Counted from the stretch's first letter, positions 46,974-56,151 are shown. The stretch is DNA of 64,000 nucleotides from Devosia sp. (GCF_014860165.1 NZ_JACZKG010000027.1:1-64000), one strand, 5' to 3'. A program made the numbers and translations. The notes: a model not told the origin generated them from the letters alone.

Positions 46974-47117
46974 CATTCTCGACCGGCAGCGCCAGTTGCC
47001 GGTCCCCGCTGTGCTTGCCTGCATGGCGCCAGGACAAGGCAGTAATCGGGATCGTCCTCGGCAAACGCCCCTTAAGCATTTCCCCGCTATTCTCCCGTCA
47101 CCACGGGAGCCCCGCCC

Positions 47118-48470
47118 ATGACCACATCCACCACCATCCACCTTTCCGAAGTCGTCGGTGCGCTCAGCTATGCCCTTGATATCACCGAGGGCCAGCCGGT
47201 GGGCCACAGCCTGCGCTGCTGCTGGATTGGCATGCATGTGGGGATGCGGCTGGGGCTGGCGCCGGCGGAGTTGTCGGACCTCTATTACACGCTGCTGCTC
47301 AAGGATATCGGCTGCAGTTCCAATGCGGCGCGAATCTGCCAGCTCTATCTGGCCGACGATCTGCGCTTCAAGGCCGGCTACAAGAGCGTCGATAGCGGGC
47401 TGCCGGAAATCCTGAGGTTCCTCTTGGCCCATACCGGGCGGGATTCGGGGCTCGTCGAGCGGCTGCAGGCCATGGTCCACATTGCCCGCAATGGCGGCGA
47501 AATCTCGCGCGAGCTGATTGAAACCCGCTGCCAGCGCGGCGCGGAAATCGCCCGCAGCATGCGGTTTTCCGAGGCCGTGGCGCAGGGCATTCTCGATCTC
47601 GACGAGCATTGGGATGGCAGCGGCCAGCCGCTGGGGCTTGTTGGTGCGCAGATATCGCTGTTCGGCCGCATTGCCCTGATGGCCCAAGTGGCCGATGTGT
47701 TCTTCATGCGCGGCGGGGCGCAGGCGGCGATTGCAGAGGTGACCTCGCGTGCCGGCCGCTGGTTCGACCCTGAACTGGCTTCTGTCCTCGCCGAGCTGGG
47801 GCAGGATGCGCAATTCTGGGCGCCACTGCTGGCCGATGACCTCAATCGGCAGGTGGTTGATCTCGAACCCCGGTCGCTGATGCGCGCGGTCGACGAAGAC
47901 TATCTCGATGCTATCGCCGCCGGCTTTGCCCGGGTGGTCGATGCCAAGAGCCCGTTTACATCGGGGCATAGCGACCGGGTGGCCCTGTTTGCCGATCTGA
48001 TCGCCGAGGAGCTGGGCTATACGCCCGAGCGCCGCCGCTGGATCCGCCGGGCGGCGCTGCTCCATGATATCGGCAAGCTGGGCGTGTCCAATTCGGTGCT
48101 CGACAAGAATGGCAAGCTCGACGAGACCGAATGGGCCGCCATCAAGCGGCATCCCGAGCTGGGCCGCACCATCCTCTCCAAGATCGCGGCCCTGCGCGAT
48201 CTGGCCACGGTGGCGGGCGCCCATCACGAGCGCCTCGATGGCAAGGGCTATCCGCTCGGCCTTGTGGCAGAGCAGATCGACGGCGATACCCGCATCGTCA
48301 CCACAGCGGACATTTTCGACGCCCTCACCGCCGACCGGCCCTATCGCAAGGCGATGCCGGTCAGCCGGGCCTTCGAGATCATGGACGCCGATGTGGGCAC
48401 CGCCATCGACCCGGATTGCCTCGCCGCGCTCAAGCGCGGCTTCGCCCGCATGGAAGGCGTTGCCGCCTGA
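47118..48470 (+). CDS. HD domain phosphohydrolase with degenerate N-terminal HD and C-terminal HD-GYP
   Basis: A 450-residue protein with two related halves. The C-terminal HD-GYP domain (about 265-445) has HDIGKLG at 315-321 and HHERLDGKGYP at 368-378, the full set for cyclic-di-GMP phosphodiesterase activity. The N-terminal half (about 20-190) has the same layout but KDIGC (62-66) in place of HD and DEHWDGSGQP at 162-171, so it is probably a non-catalytic HD relative that may bind a ligand. No sensor or membrane domain is present, so the protein is cytosolic. ATG 47118 has GGAGCCCCGCCC upstream. Confidence 0.87.
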   Translation: MTTSTTIHLSEVVGALSYALDITEGQPVGHSLRCCWIGMHVGMRLGLAPAELSDLYYTLLLKDIGCSSNAARICQLYLADDLRFKAGYKSVDSGLPEILRFLLAHTGRDSGLVERLQAMVHIARNGGEISRELIETRCQRGAEIARSMRFSEAVAQGILDLDEHWDGSGQPLGLVGAQISLFGRIALMAQVADVFFMRGGAQAAIAEVTSRAGRWFDPELASVLAELGQDAQFWAPLLADDLNRQVVDLEPRSLMRAVDEDYLDAIAAGFARVVDAKSPFTSGHSDRVALFADLIAEELGYTPERRRWIRRAALLHDIGKLGVSNSVLDKNGKLDETEWAAIKRHPELGRTILSKIAALRDLATVAGAHHERLDGKGYPLGLVAEQIDGDTRIVTTADIFDALTADRPYRKAMPVSRAFEIMDADVGTAIDPDCLAALKRGFARMEGVAA

Positions 48471-48533
48471 GAGGGTGGACAGAACCACCACCTTGGTGAA
48501 CATTGGGGTGTGTCCGGCGTAACGGTTGCGGCA

Positions 48534-49202
48534 ATGCCAATCATCAAGCAGGCTATCGAGTTGCGGTCGCCGCTGGTTCACAGCGTCAATTTCACCACCT
48601 TTACCGGCCCCACAAGCCAGCCCATGCATCCCGATGGCTGCTGGGACATCGTCATCCTCAAGCAGCGCGACCAGCTGATGGTGCTGCGCACGGGGCTGAC
48701 GACGCGCACCGTGACGCATGAGGCCGAGGCCGGCGACGAGATGCTGGCGATCACCTTTAACCCCGATGTATTCATGCCGCTGATGCCGGGCGAGCGGATG
48801 CGCGACGAGGGCGTGCTGCTCGACATGATCGGCAGGGACCGGTTCTGGCTGGGCACCGATGTCATCGAGATGCCGCGACCCGATACGGTCGACAGCTTCG
48901 TGGCCAAGCTCGTGCGCGAGGAGATCGTGCAGACCAATCCGCTGGTGCAGTCGGTGGTCAGCGGCCGGCCGATGGCGATGTCGGAGCGGACGCTGCAGCG
49001 GCATTTCCTGCGCACCACGGGGCTCACCTACAAGGCCTTCACCCAGATCGAGCGGGCGCAGAAAGCGGTGGCTTTGCTGCAGATGGGGCGCCCCGCCGCC
49101 GATGTTGCCTTTGCGCTGGGCTATTCCGACCAGCCGCACATGATCCGCTCGCTGCGCGCCATCATGGCCCGCACGCCGGGGCAGATTTCTCAGGGCAGCT
49201 GA
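48534..49202 (+). CDS. AraC-like helix-turn-helix regulator
   Basis: A 222-residue regulator with a DUF6597-like N-terminal half (NFTTFTGPTSQPMHPDGCWDIVILKQRDQLMVLRTGLTTRTVTHEAEAGDEMLAITFNPDVFMPL) and an AraC HTH (SERTLQRHFLRTTGLTYKAFTQIERAQKAVALLQMGRPAADVAFALGYSDQPHMIRSLRAIMARTPGQI). The open frame begins at GTG 48510. ATG 48534 fits the family start, but neither has a good ribosome binding site. It lies 97 bases before the epoxide hydrolase gene, on the same strand, and is probably its regulator. Confidence 0.82.
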   Translation: MPIIKQAIELRSPLVHSVNFTTFTGPTSQPMHPDGCWDIVILKQRDQLMVLRTGLTTRTVTHEAEAGDEMLAITFNPDVFMPLMPGERMRDEGVLLDMIGRDRFWLGTDVIEMPRPDTVDSFVAKLVREEIVQTNPLVQSVVSGRPMAMSERTLQRHFLRTTGLTYKAFTQIERAQKAVALLQMGRPAADVAFALGYSDQPHMIRSLRAIMARTPGQISQGS

Positions 49203-49298
49203 CAGGCAAACTGTCGGATTTCTTCAATCCTGCTTGGGCCGCGATGGCTACAACAAGGGGGTCAGCGTTTAGCGCAACCCCTTGCAGGAGAACAGAAA

Positions 49299-50444
49299 AT
49301 GTCCGCCATCACCCCATTCTCGATTACCATCCCCGAAGCCGCCCTCGCCGACCTCAAATCCCGCCTGACCCACTCCGTGCTGCCCTCGACGGGTGGTGAA
49401 GCGGGTTGGGCCCAGGGCCCGCAACTGGCCTGGGTGGAGGCGCTGCGCAGCCGGCTGCTCGATGGTTATGACTGGCGGGCGCAGGAGGCGGCGATCAACC
49501 GCCACCCCCAGTTCACCACCGAGATCGATGGCCAGACCATCCACTTCATCCATGTCAAATCGCGCGAGGCCAATGCCACGCCGTTGCTGCTGATCCATGG
49601 CTGGCCCGGCTCGATCGTCGAATATCTCGGCGTCATCGATGCGCTGACCGATCCGGTGGCGCATGGCGGCACGGCGGCCGATGCCTTCGACGTCATCATC
49701 CCCTCGCTGCCCGGCTTCGGCTTTTCGGGCCCGACCAAAGAGGCCGGCTGGAACAATGGCCGCATTGCCAGGGCCTTCCTCGAGCTGATGAGCCGGCTGG
49801 GCTATGAGCGCTTCGGCGTGCAGGGTGGCGATGCCGGCGCCATCATCGCTCCCGAAATCGGCCGCCTGGCGCCGCAGCGGGTCATTGGCGTGCAGGTCAA
49901 TGCCGCAACCCTGGGCTTCATTCCGCTGGGCCCGATCGAGCCGGAGGTCTTTGCGTCGTTCAACGAGCGCGAACTGGTGCGGGTGCAGCGGCTGCAGCGC
50001 TTCATGGCCGAGCATTTCGGCTTCAACGCCATCCAGTCGAGCCGGCCGCAGGCTTTGGCCTATGCGATCTCGGATTCCCCGATCGGGCTCCTCGCCTGGA
50101 TCAGTGAACTCTTCACCAGCTTCGGCGATCGGCCGGACGCCATCGACCAGGACGTGTTCCTCACCAATTTCATGATCTACTGGTTCACCGGCACCGCCGC
50201 TTCGTCGATCCGGCTCTACTACGAGAATGCCCATGATCCGGCAGCGTGGGCGCCCAAGGCCAATTCGGGCGTGCCGACCGGCGTAGTTGTCTATGGCTTC
50301 GACGAAGTACCGCTGCGCCGCTTTGGCGAAGAGGCCAACACCATCGTGCGCTGGACCGAGCTGGACGAGGGTGGCCACTATGCGGTCATCGAAGTGCCCG
50401 GCCTCTGGACCGCCGAAGTCCGCGCCTTCTTCGCCGGGCTCTAG
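49299..50444 (+). CDS. Epoxide hydrolase, EHN-type alpha/beta hydrolase
   Basis: A 381-residue alpha/beta hydrolase with the N-terminal EHN meander (FSITIPEAALADLKSRLTHSVLP...WRAQEAAINRHPQFTTEIDGQTIHFIHVKS). The oxyanion motif HGWPGS is at 100-105, nucleophile Asp 178 in VQGGDAGA, and the catalytic His about 360 in DEGGHYAV. Members open epoxides such as juvenile hormone-like or xenobiotic epoxides by water addition. The natural substrate is not visible. Preceded by CAGGAGAAC at ATG 49299. A terminator follows. Confidence 0.92.
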   Translation: MSAITPFSITIPEAALADLKSRLTHSVLPSTGGEAGWAQGPQLAWVEALRSRLLDGYDWRAQEAAINRHPQFTTEIDGQTIHFIHVKSREANATPLLLIHGWPGSIVEYLGVIDALTDPVAHGGTAADAFDVIIPSLPGFGFSGPTKEAGWNNGRIARAFLELMSRLGYERFGVQGGDAGAIIAPEIGRLAPQRVIGVQVNAATLGFIPLGPIEPEVFASFNERELVRVQRLQRFMAEHFGFNAIQSSRPQALAYAISDSPIGLLAWISELFTSFGDRPDAIDQDVFLTNFMIYWFTGTAASSIRLYYENAHDPAAWAPKANSGVPTGVVVYGFDEVPLRRFGEEANTIVRWTELDEGGHYAVIEVPGLWTAEVRAFFAGL

Positions 50445-50465
50445 GGAAACAGCAAAGCCGACCAG

Positions 50466-50497
50466 GGCCGGGGCGAATGCTCCGGCCTTTGGTTTTT
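50466..50497 (+). terminator. Rho-independent terminator of the epoxide hydrolase gene
   Basis: Stem GGCCGGGGC / GCTCCGGCC (one G-U) with loop GAAT, then TTTGGTTTTT. Confidence 0.9.
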
Positions 50498-50501
50498 CGG
50501 G

Positions 50502-51605
50502 CTACGGCCTCCGCCACAGACCGACGCGCAGGCCGCCATGCAGCACGGTCGGCTCCACCAGTTCGAGGCCAAGCCCGGTTGCCCTGGCGAGGTCCTTGTC
50601 TGACGTGATGATGCCGACACTCCAGCCGGGGAACTTGGAGCGGATCACCGTGCCCATGGTCCGATATAGCCCCAGCAGTGGCGCCTTGTTGCCAATGCGG
50701 GTGCCATAGGGTGGGTTGACGATGATGATGCCCGGCGGCCCCTCTGGGGGCTCGAGCATTTCGATGCTTTGCTGCTCGAAGCGGACGCGGTCGGTGACGC
50801 CGGCGCGCTCGGCGTTTTCGTTGGCCATGCGGATGGCGCCGGCATCGCGGTCGGAGCCGAAGAAACGGACGGTTGTGGGGGCAGAGGGGCCGGGCACGCG
50901 CATCGCCTCCCAGGCCCTGGCGTCGAAACCGGCAAGCTGTTCGAAAGCAAAGCGGCGCTCCCGCCCGGGCTTGAGGCCGAGGGCAATCTCGGCGGCTTCG
51001 ATGATGAACGTTCCCGAGCCGCACATCGGGTCGAGCACAGTCTGCGTGCCGTCAAAGCCGCATTGGCGGAGAAACATGGCGGCCATGGTTTCCCGCATCG
51101 GCGCCTTGGCCACGCCTTCCTTGAAGCCGCGCTTGTGCAGGGACTCGCCCGTCGTATCGAGGCTGATCGTGACCAGGTCATCCTCGATCCGCACCATCAC
51201 GCGGACTTCGGCATCGTCGGTGATGGGGGCGCCCAATTCCTCGGCGATGGCCTTGGCTACACGCTGGCTGGCGGCGCCGGCATGATAGATGCGCGAGCGC
51301 TTGCAACTGGCCTCGACCTTTACCGGCACATCCGGGCGCAGCACGCTCGCCCAGTCTACCTTGCGGGCCCGCTTGTCGAGCTGGGCGAGGTGCATGGCGC
51401 GGAAGCTGCCTGTTCGGGCCAGGACGCGGGTGGCGCCGCGCAGCTCCAGGTTGGCCCGCCACACATCGGGCCACAGGCCCATGAAGGCGACGCCGCCTTC
51501 GACCACCTTGGCATCGAACCCGGCCGCGCATGCCTCCTCGCAGAGCGGGGCTTCGAGCCCCGGCGTGGCGACGAGGTAGATTTCGAATGGCACTGGTTCG
51601 GTCAT
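50502..51605 (-). CDS. THUMP-domain RNA N2-guanine methyltransferase (RlmL N-terminal/YpsC family)
   Basis: A 367-residue protein with an N-terminal ferredoxin-like/THUMP part (about 1-160, EIYLVATPGLEAPLCEEACAAGF and KVEASCKRSRIYHAGAASQRVAKAIAEELGA) and a methyltransferase domain with LDPMCGSGTFIIEAAEIALGL and NPPYG (about residue 300-304), the N-methyltransferase catalytic motif. This is the family that methylates 23S rRNA G2445 (RlmL) in E. coli, and the target here is inferred. ATG 51605 is used. It is convergent with the epoxide hydrolase and divergent from the sugar isomerase. Confidence 0.9.
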   Translation of the reverse strand: MTEPVPFEIYLVATPGLEAPLCEEACAAGFDAKVVEGGVAFMGLWPDVWRANLELRGATRVLARTGSFRAMHLAQLDKRARKVDWASVLRPDVPVKVEASCKRSRIYHAGAASQRVAKAIAEELGAPITDDAEVRVMVRIEDDLVTISLDTTGESLHKRGFKEGVAKAPMRETMAAMFLRQCGFDGTQTVLDPMCGSGTFIIEAAEIALGLKPGRERRFAFEQLAGFDARAWEAMRVPGPSAPTTVRFFGSDRDAGAIRMANENAERAGVTDRVRFEQQSIEMLEPPEGPPGIIIVNPPYGTRIGNKAPLLGLYRTMGTVIRSKFPGWSVGIITSDKDLARATGLGLELVEPTVLHGGLRVGLWRRP

Positions 51606-51763
51606 GGCGCAGCACTAGCTTGGCGGGGTGCGCCGGGCAATGGGCGGGAGCGATATGAGGAGATTGCGCCAATTTGAGATGCGCGTATCATATTGATACG
51701 GACGTATCGAAAACCGGCAGAGCAGGGCAACAAGCCCGGCCGCGGTGTGAGGGGGGAGTTGAG

Positions 51764-52813
51764 GTGGAACGCAACAATTATCCGCGGCTGCACAATGCCA
51801 CGTGGCCGGGCGTGGTGGGCAAGGGCACCCCTGGTGGCGAGCCGATCATCGGGCTCGATACGCTGCTCAAGCTCACGGCCGGCGCCGAGCATGAGGGGCA
51901 GAAGTTCGACGGCATCGATCTGTGGCTGGCCGACCCGCACATCTCCATCGATTCCAGCCAGGACGACATCAAGCGGGTTGCCGACCACATTGCCAGCTTC
52001 GGGCTCAAGGTCGGCTCGTTTGTGGCGCCCATCTGGGGCGGGGCCGGCGGCGGTTCGGCCATGGGCGACGATGAGGAAGTCGGCCGGTTCCTGAGCCAGG
52101 TGGAGAAGGCCTGTCGCATCGGGCGGTGGATGCGCGATATCGGCATTCGCCCCAGCGGCGGTGTGCGCATCGATTCCTCCGTCGGCGTCGGGCCTTGGGA
52201 TGCCGACCCCGAGAGCAATACCAGGCGCATTGCCGAGACGTTCCGTGCCGCGGGGAAAATCGCGCAGGAGCATGGCGAGTTTCTTGTCGCCGAGGGCGAG
52301 ATTTGCTGGGGCGGCATGCATTCGTGGCGCGAGAATGTGAAGCTGCTCGAAATGGTCGGCATGCCCGGTGTCGTTGGCTACCAGGCCGACATGGCTCATT
52401 CCATGCTGTTTGTGCTGGGTGCCAATGCCGAGAAGGATCGGCTGTTGCCTGCCGATTTCGACTGGTCGGACACAGCAGCGCTCGATGCGGCCTACAAGAA
52501 GGTTGCCGATGCCCTGCGGCCATGGACGCTCGATTTCCACTTGGCCCAGAATGACGGCACGACCTTCGGTTCGGGCGACCACGAAAAGACCGGGCGGCAT
52601 TGCCAGATCGACGATCCTAATGGCCGGCTCGATGTCACCAAGCATGCCGGATACTGGCTGCGTGACGCGGCGGGCAACCTGACCAAAAGGATGCGCCACA
52701 TCTGCTGGGACGGCTGCATGTTCCCCAATGCGGTGATGGAGCGGCAGGAGACCTGGAACAAGGTGCTGGGCGCCATGGTGGCGGTTCGCGATGCGCATGG
52801 CTGGCGCGAATAG
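51764..52813 (+). CDS. Sugar phosphate isomerase/epimerase family protein (GTG start)
   Basis: A 349-residue xylose-isomerase-type TIM barrel. Acidic/His metal ligands are suggested by VAEGEICWGGMHSW (Glu), YQADMAHSM (Asp, His), DFHLAQNDGTTFGSGDHEKTGRHC (His, Asp, His) and MFPNAVMERQE near the end. GTG 51764 with GGGGGGAG at seven bases upstream is convincing. The longer frame from 51674 has no site. It is 9 bases before the Gfo/Idh oxidoreductase, so the two work together on a sugar or polyol. The exact substrate is not visible. Confidence 0.85.
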   Translation: MERNNYPRLHNATWPGVVGKGTPGGEPIIGLDTLLKLTAGAEHEGQKFDGIDLWLADPHISIDSSQDDIKRVADHIASFGLKVGSFVAPIWGGAGGGSAMGDDEEVGRFLSQVEKACRIGRWMRDIGIRPSGGVRIDSSVGVGPWDADPESNTRRIAETFRAAGKIAQEHGEFLVAEGEICWGGMHSWRENVKLLEMVGMPGVVGYQADMAHSMLFVLGANAEKDRLLPADFDWSDTAALDAAYKKVADALRPWTLDFHLAQNDGTTFGSGDHEKTGRHCQIDDPNGRLDVTKHAGYWLRDAAGNLTKRMRHICWDGCMFPNAVMERQETWNKVLGAMVAVRDAHGWRE

Positions 52814-52822
52814 GAGTGTGCC

Positions 52823-53956
52823 GTGACCAAACAACTCAATATCGGCATGGTCGGCTATGGCTTCATGGCCCGCGCCCATTCCAATGCCTGGGCCAATGTC
52901 TCGCACTTCTTCGACACCGGCTATCGGCCGGTGCTCAAGGCCGTGGCCGCCCGCAATGTCAGCAAGGTCAGGCACTTTGCCGAGGCCTGGGGCTATGAGA
53001 GCCAGGAGAGCGACTGGCGCCACATGATCGCGCGGGCCGATATCGACGCCATCGACATCTGCGTGCCCAATGACCTGCATGCCGAAATCGCCATCGCGGC
53101 GGCCGGGGCCGGCAAGATGGTGCTGAGCGAAAAACCGCTGGCCCGCACCGAGGCAGAGGGCAAGCCGATGGTGGAGGCGGTCGAAACCGCCGGCGTCGCC
53201 AACATGGTCTGGTACAATTACCGGCGCGTTCCGGCGGTGATGCTGATCAAGCACATGGTCGAGCAAGGCCGGCTGGGGCGGATCTTCCATTACCGCGCCA
53301 AGTTCCTGCAGGACTGGACGATTTCTCCCGATGTGCCGCAGGGCGGCCAGGCGACGTGGCGGCTCGATGTCGAGGCGGCCGGCTCGGGCGTCACGGGGGA
53401 CCTGCTGGCCCATTGCCTCGATACCGCGATGTGGATCAATGGCGGCATCACTTCGCTCACGGCGATGACCGAGACCTTCATCAAGGAGCGCAGGGACGCC
53501 ACGACCGGCCAGAGCAAGCCGGTCGGCATCGACGACGCAGCGGCAGTGCTGACGCGCTTTGCCAATGGCTCGCTGGGCACGTTCGAATCCACCCGCTACG
53601 CGCGGGGCCACAAGGCCGGCTACACGCTGGAAATCAACGGCGAGAAGGGCTCCCTGGCCTGGGACCTGCATGATCTCAACCGGTTGCAGTATTTCGATCA
53701 CTCCGTGGCCGGGGCGCAGCGCGGCTGGACCAATATCCTGGTCACGGATGGCGATCACCCCTATCTCGGCAAGTGGTGGGTGCCCGGGCTCATCATCGGC
53801 TACGAGCATTCCTTCACCCATCAGGTGGCCGATTTCCTCAGCGGATTGCGCGATGGCAAGCCGGCCGCGCCGACCTTCCGCGAGGCGCTGGAGACCAACC
53901 GCGTCTGCGACGCGATCCTGGCCTCGGGCAAATCGGGGCAGTGGGTAAACCTCTGA
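52823..53956 (+). CDS. Gfo/Idh/MocA family oxidoreductase (GTG start)
   Basis: A 377-residue NAD(P)-dependent oxidoreductase. It opens [22 protein letters not shown], the Rossmann motif GxGxxA type, has SEKPLART for the catalytic Lys-Pro region and [20 protein letters not shown] for the catalytic Asp-His pair. The C-terminal part is a typical open-faced beta sheet. Start GTG 52823 has AGGAG upstream. With the sugar isomerase it forms a two-gene operon for oxidation/epimerisation of a sugar or inositol-like compound. No transporter is adjacent. Confidence 0.92.
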   Translation: MTKQLNIGMVGYGFMARAHSNAWANVSHFFDTGYRPVLKAVAARNVSKVRHFAEAWGYESQESDWRHMIARADIDAIDICVPNDLHAEIAIAAAGAGKMVLSEKPLARTEAEGKPMVEAVETAGVANMVWYNYRRVPAVMLIKHMVEQGRLGRIFHYRAKFLQDWTISPDVPQGGQATWRLDVEAAGSGVTGDLLAHCLDTAMWINGGITSLTAMTETFIKERRDATTGQSKPVGIDDAAAVLTRFANGSLGTFESTRYARGHKAGYTLEINGEKGSLAWDLHDLNRLQYFDHSVAGAQRGWTNILVTDGDHPYLGKWWVPGLIIGYEHSFTHQVADFLSGLRDGKPAAPTFREALETNRVCDAILASGKSGQWVNL

Positions 53957-53960
53957 CCCG

Positions 53961-54692
53961 TCAGGCCTTGTGCGCGGCCATTTTCTCATAGAACGGCCGC
54001 GCCTGGTCGGCGATAGCCAGCAAATGCTTGGGCAGGGCTACCGGCTTGTCGTCTGGCGGGGCGAAGCCGGTGCTGTTGAAGATGGCGCCATACCAGTGCG
54101 GCGCCCAGACGCCGTCATCGGGATGTTGGCCTTTGGGCCAGCTCAGCATCGTCTCGATGAAGGGCAAGTCGATTGCCGCGCAGAGTGCTGACAAAGTGCC
54201 GCGCGGATCGCGGCGGACATCCTCGGAATCGACCACTATTGGCGCCCGTCCCGTCCGGTCGGCCACACGGTCGAACAGCATGGCCTGCTCGGCGAAGCCG
54301 ATGTCGCGCAGCGTTACGTCCTCGCGCTTCTGCGCATAGGAGGCGAGCACGCGCTCGGGGCTGCGCAGCAGGAAGACATTGGTGACATGATCCATCCAGT
54401 CGAGGGGGAAGCCGTCGATCATGTGGTGGGCCATGTGCTTCTGGTACCAGACCGGCTTGCCCGACGGGACCGGGCCGAGCAGGTCGGCCGCCACCTGATG
54501 CGGGTCCTGCTTCTGGCTGGCCAGCACTTCTGCATTCATCGGGTGAACGATGCCCGTGGCGGCCAGGTAGGCGGCATAGAAGGGCTCGTCGCTGACCGCA
54601 CAATCGGGCCGGGACGAGAAGGCGCGCATCATGGCGGTCGAGAGGTTGCGCGGACCAGACCACATGGCGATACGGCGGACGGGCTCGCTCAT
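53961..54692 (-). CDS. Sulfotransferase family protein
   Basis: A 243-residue protein with the P-loop-like PAPS-binding start RRIAMWSGPRNLSTAMMRAFSSRPDCAVSDEPFYAAYL, where SGPRNLSTA replaces the kinase P-loop, and a 3'-phosphate-binding type segment VFLLRSPERVLASYAQK. This is a branched group commonly paired with class IV aminotransferases in alphaproteobacteria. Its actual reaction is unknown. ATG 54692 overlaps the aminotransferase stop by 4 bases (ATGA), so the pair is translationally coupled. It is convergent with the Gfo/Idh gene, with only 4 bases between the stops. Confidence 0.83.
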   Translation of the reverse strand: MSEPVRRIAMWSGPRNLSTAMMRAFSSRPDCAVSDEPFYAAYLAATGIVHPMNAEVLASQKQDPHQVAADLLGPVPSGKPVWYQKHMAHHMIDGFPLDWMDHVTNVFLLRSPERVLASYAQKREDVTLRDIGFAEQAMLFDRVADRTGRAPIVVDSEDVRRDPRGTLSALCAAIDLPFIETMLSWPKGQHPDDGVWAPHWYGAIFNSTGFAPPDDKPVALPKHLLAIADQARPFYEKMAAHKA

Positions 54693-55618
54693 GGCCGGTA
54701 GATCTCCCGCTCGATCAGGTCGCGATAGAGGCCTTGCAGGCGCAGGGTCATCTCGCCGGGAATAGGGCCCGGCCCGGTCAGCGGGTGGCCCATGCGTCGG
54801 CCATCGACTTCGCGCACCGCAGTCAATCCGGCAAAGGTGCCGGTGACGAAGGCTTCGTCGGCGCCATAGACGTCTGTCAGCGAGAAATTCTTCTGCCTGA
54901 TGGTGATGCCGGCTTCCTCGGCGACCCGGATGATATTGCCGCGGGTGATGCCGCCCAGGCAGTAGTCGCCGGTCGAGGTCCAGACTTCGCCACGGCGGAC
55001 GATGAAGAAATGGGTCGAGTTGCAGGTGGCGACGAAGCCTTGCGGGTCGAGCATCAGGGCCTCGTCGGCACCGGCCTTCGCTGCCTGGATGCAGGCCTGG
55101 ATGCAGTTGAGCTTGGAATGTGAATTGAGCTTCTGGTCCTGCATGTCAGGCGCGGTGCGGCGGATGGTCGAGGTGAAGAGCGAAATGCCGTCCGGCTTGG
55201 GCGAGGGCGCCTTGTATTCAGGGATGATGACGATGGTGGCGTCGCCAATGGTGACGCGCGGATCCTGATAGGGCGTCGCCTTGATGCCACGCGTCACCAT
55301 CAGGCGGATATGCACGCCATCGGTCATGCCGTTGGCGGCGAGGCAATCGAAGATGCGCTTGACCAGGGCGTTAGGCGACAGGCCGACGGAGAAGTCCAGC
55401 GCCTTGGCGCCTTCATAGAGGCGCTCCAGATGCGCCCATAGAAAGGGTATGCCGCCCCTATGCAGCCGCAGCCCTTCCCAGACGCCGTCGCCCAGCACGA
55501 AGCCGGAATCGAAGACCGAGACCACCGCCTCCTTTCTCGGCGCCAGCGTGTCGTTGACCGCGATCAGGATATCCGCGTTGCGCGGATCATCCACATAGGC
55601 ATGCACGCCGTAAGCCAT
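54689..55618 (-). CDS. Class IV aminotransferase (branched-chain/D-amino-acid type)
   Basis: A 309-residue PLP enzyme of fold type IV. Characteristic segments are VFDSGFVLGDGVWEGLRLHRGGIPFLWAHLERLYEGAKAL at the N-terminal side, the PLP-Lys region QKLNSHSKLNCIQACIQAAKAGADEALMLDPQGFVAT, and GITRGNIIRVAEEAGI. The family includes IlvE, D-alanine aminotransferase and aminodeoxychorismate lyase, which sequence alone does not separate with certainty. ATG 55618 gives MAYGVHAYVDDPRNADI. It is coupled to a sulfotransferase-like gene. Confidence 0.9.
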   Translation of the reverse strand: MAYGVHAYVDDPRNADILIAVNDTLAPRKEAVVSVFDSGFVLGDGVWEGLRLHRGGIPFLWAHLERLYEGAKALDFSVGLSPNALVKRIFDCLAANGMTDGVHIRLMVTRGIKATPYQDPRVTIGDATIVIIPEYKAPSPKPDGISLFTSTIRRTAPDMQDQKLNSHSKLNCIQACIQAAKAGADEALMLDPQGFVATCNSTHFFIVRRGEVWTSTGDYCLGGITRGNIIRVAEEAGITIRQKNFSLTDVYGADEAFVTGTFAGLTAVREVDGRRMGHPLTGPGPIPGEMTLRLQGLYRDLIEREIYRP

Positions 55619-55701
55619 TCCAGCACCACTACAAGTTCGATGCAGCACTGTCGGCGTTCGGCGGCCATTGGGCAAGACAGGCAGAAAAATTCTGAGCATC
55701 A

Positions 55702-55728
55702 TGTCGATCGGCTGAACCGGGCGCCGAC
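55702..55728 (+). promoter_or_regulatory. ECF42-type promoter P3 (before the isolated YCII-GST operon)
   Basis: TGTCGA (55702-55707), exactly 17 bases, CGAC (55725-55728), 28 bases before ATG 55756. It is identical in boxes and spacing to P1 in the sigma locus 25 kb away. Confidence 0.7.
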
Positions 55729-55755
55729 TAGATGCATCAGATGGAGGATTACCCC

Positions 55756-56151
55756 ATGAAATATCTCTGCATCGTCTATGCCGGTACCGGTGGCGATACG
55801 CTGAGCGAGGCTGAAGGCACGGCGATCAAGGATGGGTGCATCGAAGGCGACAACGCCCTGTTTGCTGCCGGAAGGCTCTATATGGCCAGCCCGTTGCAGG
55901 GGCCGGAAGCCGGGGTGCACCTGCGCCATATCAACGGCCGTACAACCCGCATCGATGGCCCCTATGCCGAGACCAAGGAACTGGTGGCCGGCTTCATGGT
56001 CATCGAGGCGGCGGACATGGACGAAGCCATCGCCATCGCTGCTCCGGGTCCGCTGGACGGGTTGGTCAATCTCGAGATTCGGCCGCTGCTCGACGAGAAG
56101 CACAGCAAGACCGGGCAGGATCGCTCGGCCTTCTTCGTGCGGAGGTCGTGA
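55756..56151 (+). CDS. YCII/DGPF domain protein 4 (away from the sigma locus)
   Basis: A 131-residue DGPF-type protein: MKYLCIVYAGTGGDTLSEAEGTAIKDG, then the motif TRIDGPYAETKELVAGFMVIEAADMDEAIAIA around 68-98, close to the sigma-locus DGPF proteins. ATG 55756 has ATGGAGGAT upstream. Its TGA overlaps the GST ATG (TGATG). It carries the same promoter architecture as the ECF42 locus, so it is probably a member of that sigma regulon. Confidence 0.88.
   Translation: MKYLCIVYAGTGGDTLSEAEGTAIKDGCIEGDNALFAAGRLYMASPLQGPEAGVHLRHINGRTTRIDGPYAETKELVAGFMVIEAADMDEAIAIAAPGPLDGLVNLEIRPLLDEKHSKTGQDRSAFFVRRS

Noticed and set aside
46981..47004. Hairpin GACCGGCA / TGCCGGTC as terminator of the flavoenzyme gene
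   Set aside because: A good 8-bp stem but followed by CCCGCTG, no T-run. It may help but cannot be called.
45396..49139. Minus-strand open frame of about 3.7 kb (1247 aa)
   Set aside because: It lies opposite the flavoenzyme, HD-GYP and AraC genes, all of which have family motifs and ribosome binding sites. High GC keeps antisense frames open, and the translation has no recognisable domain.
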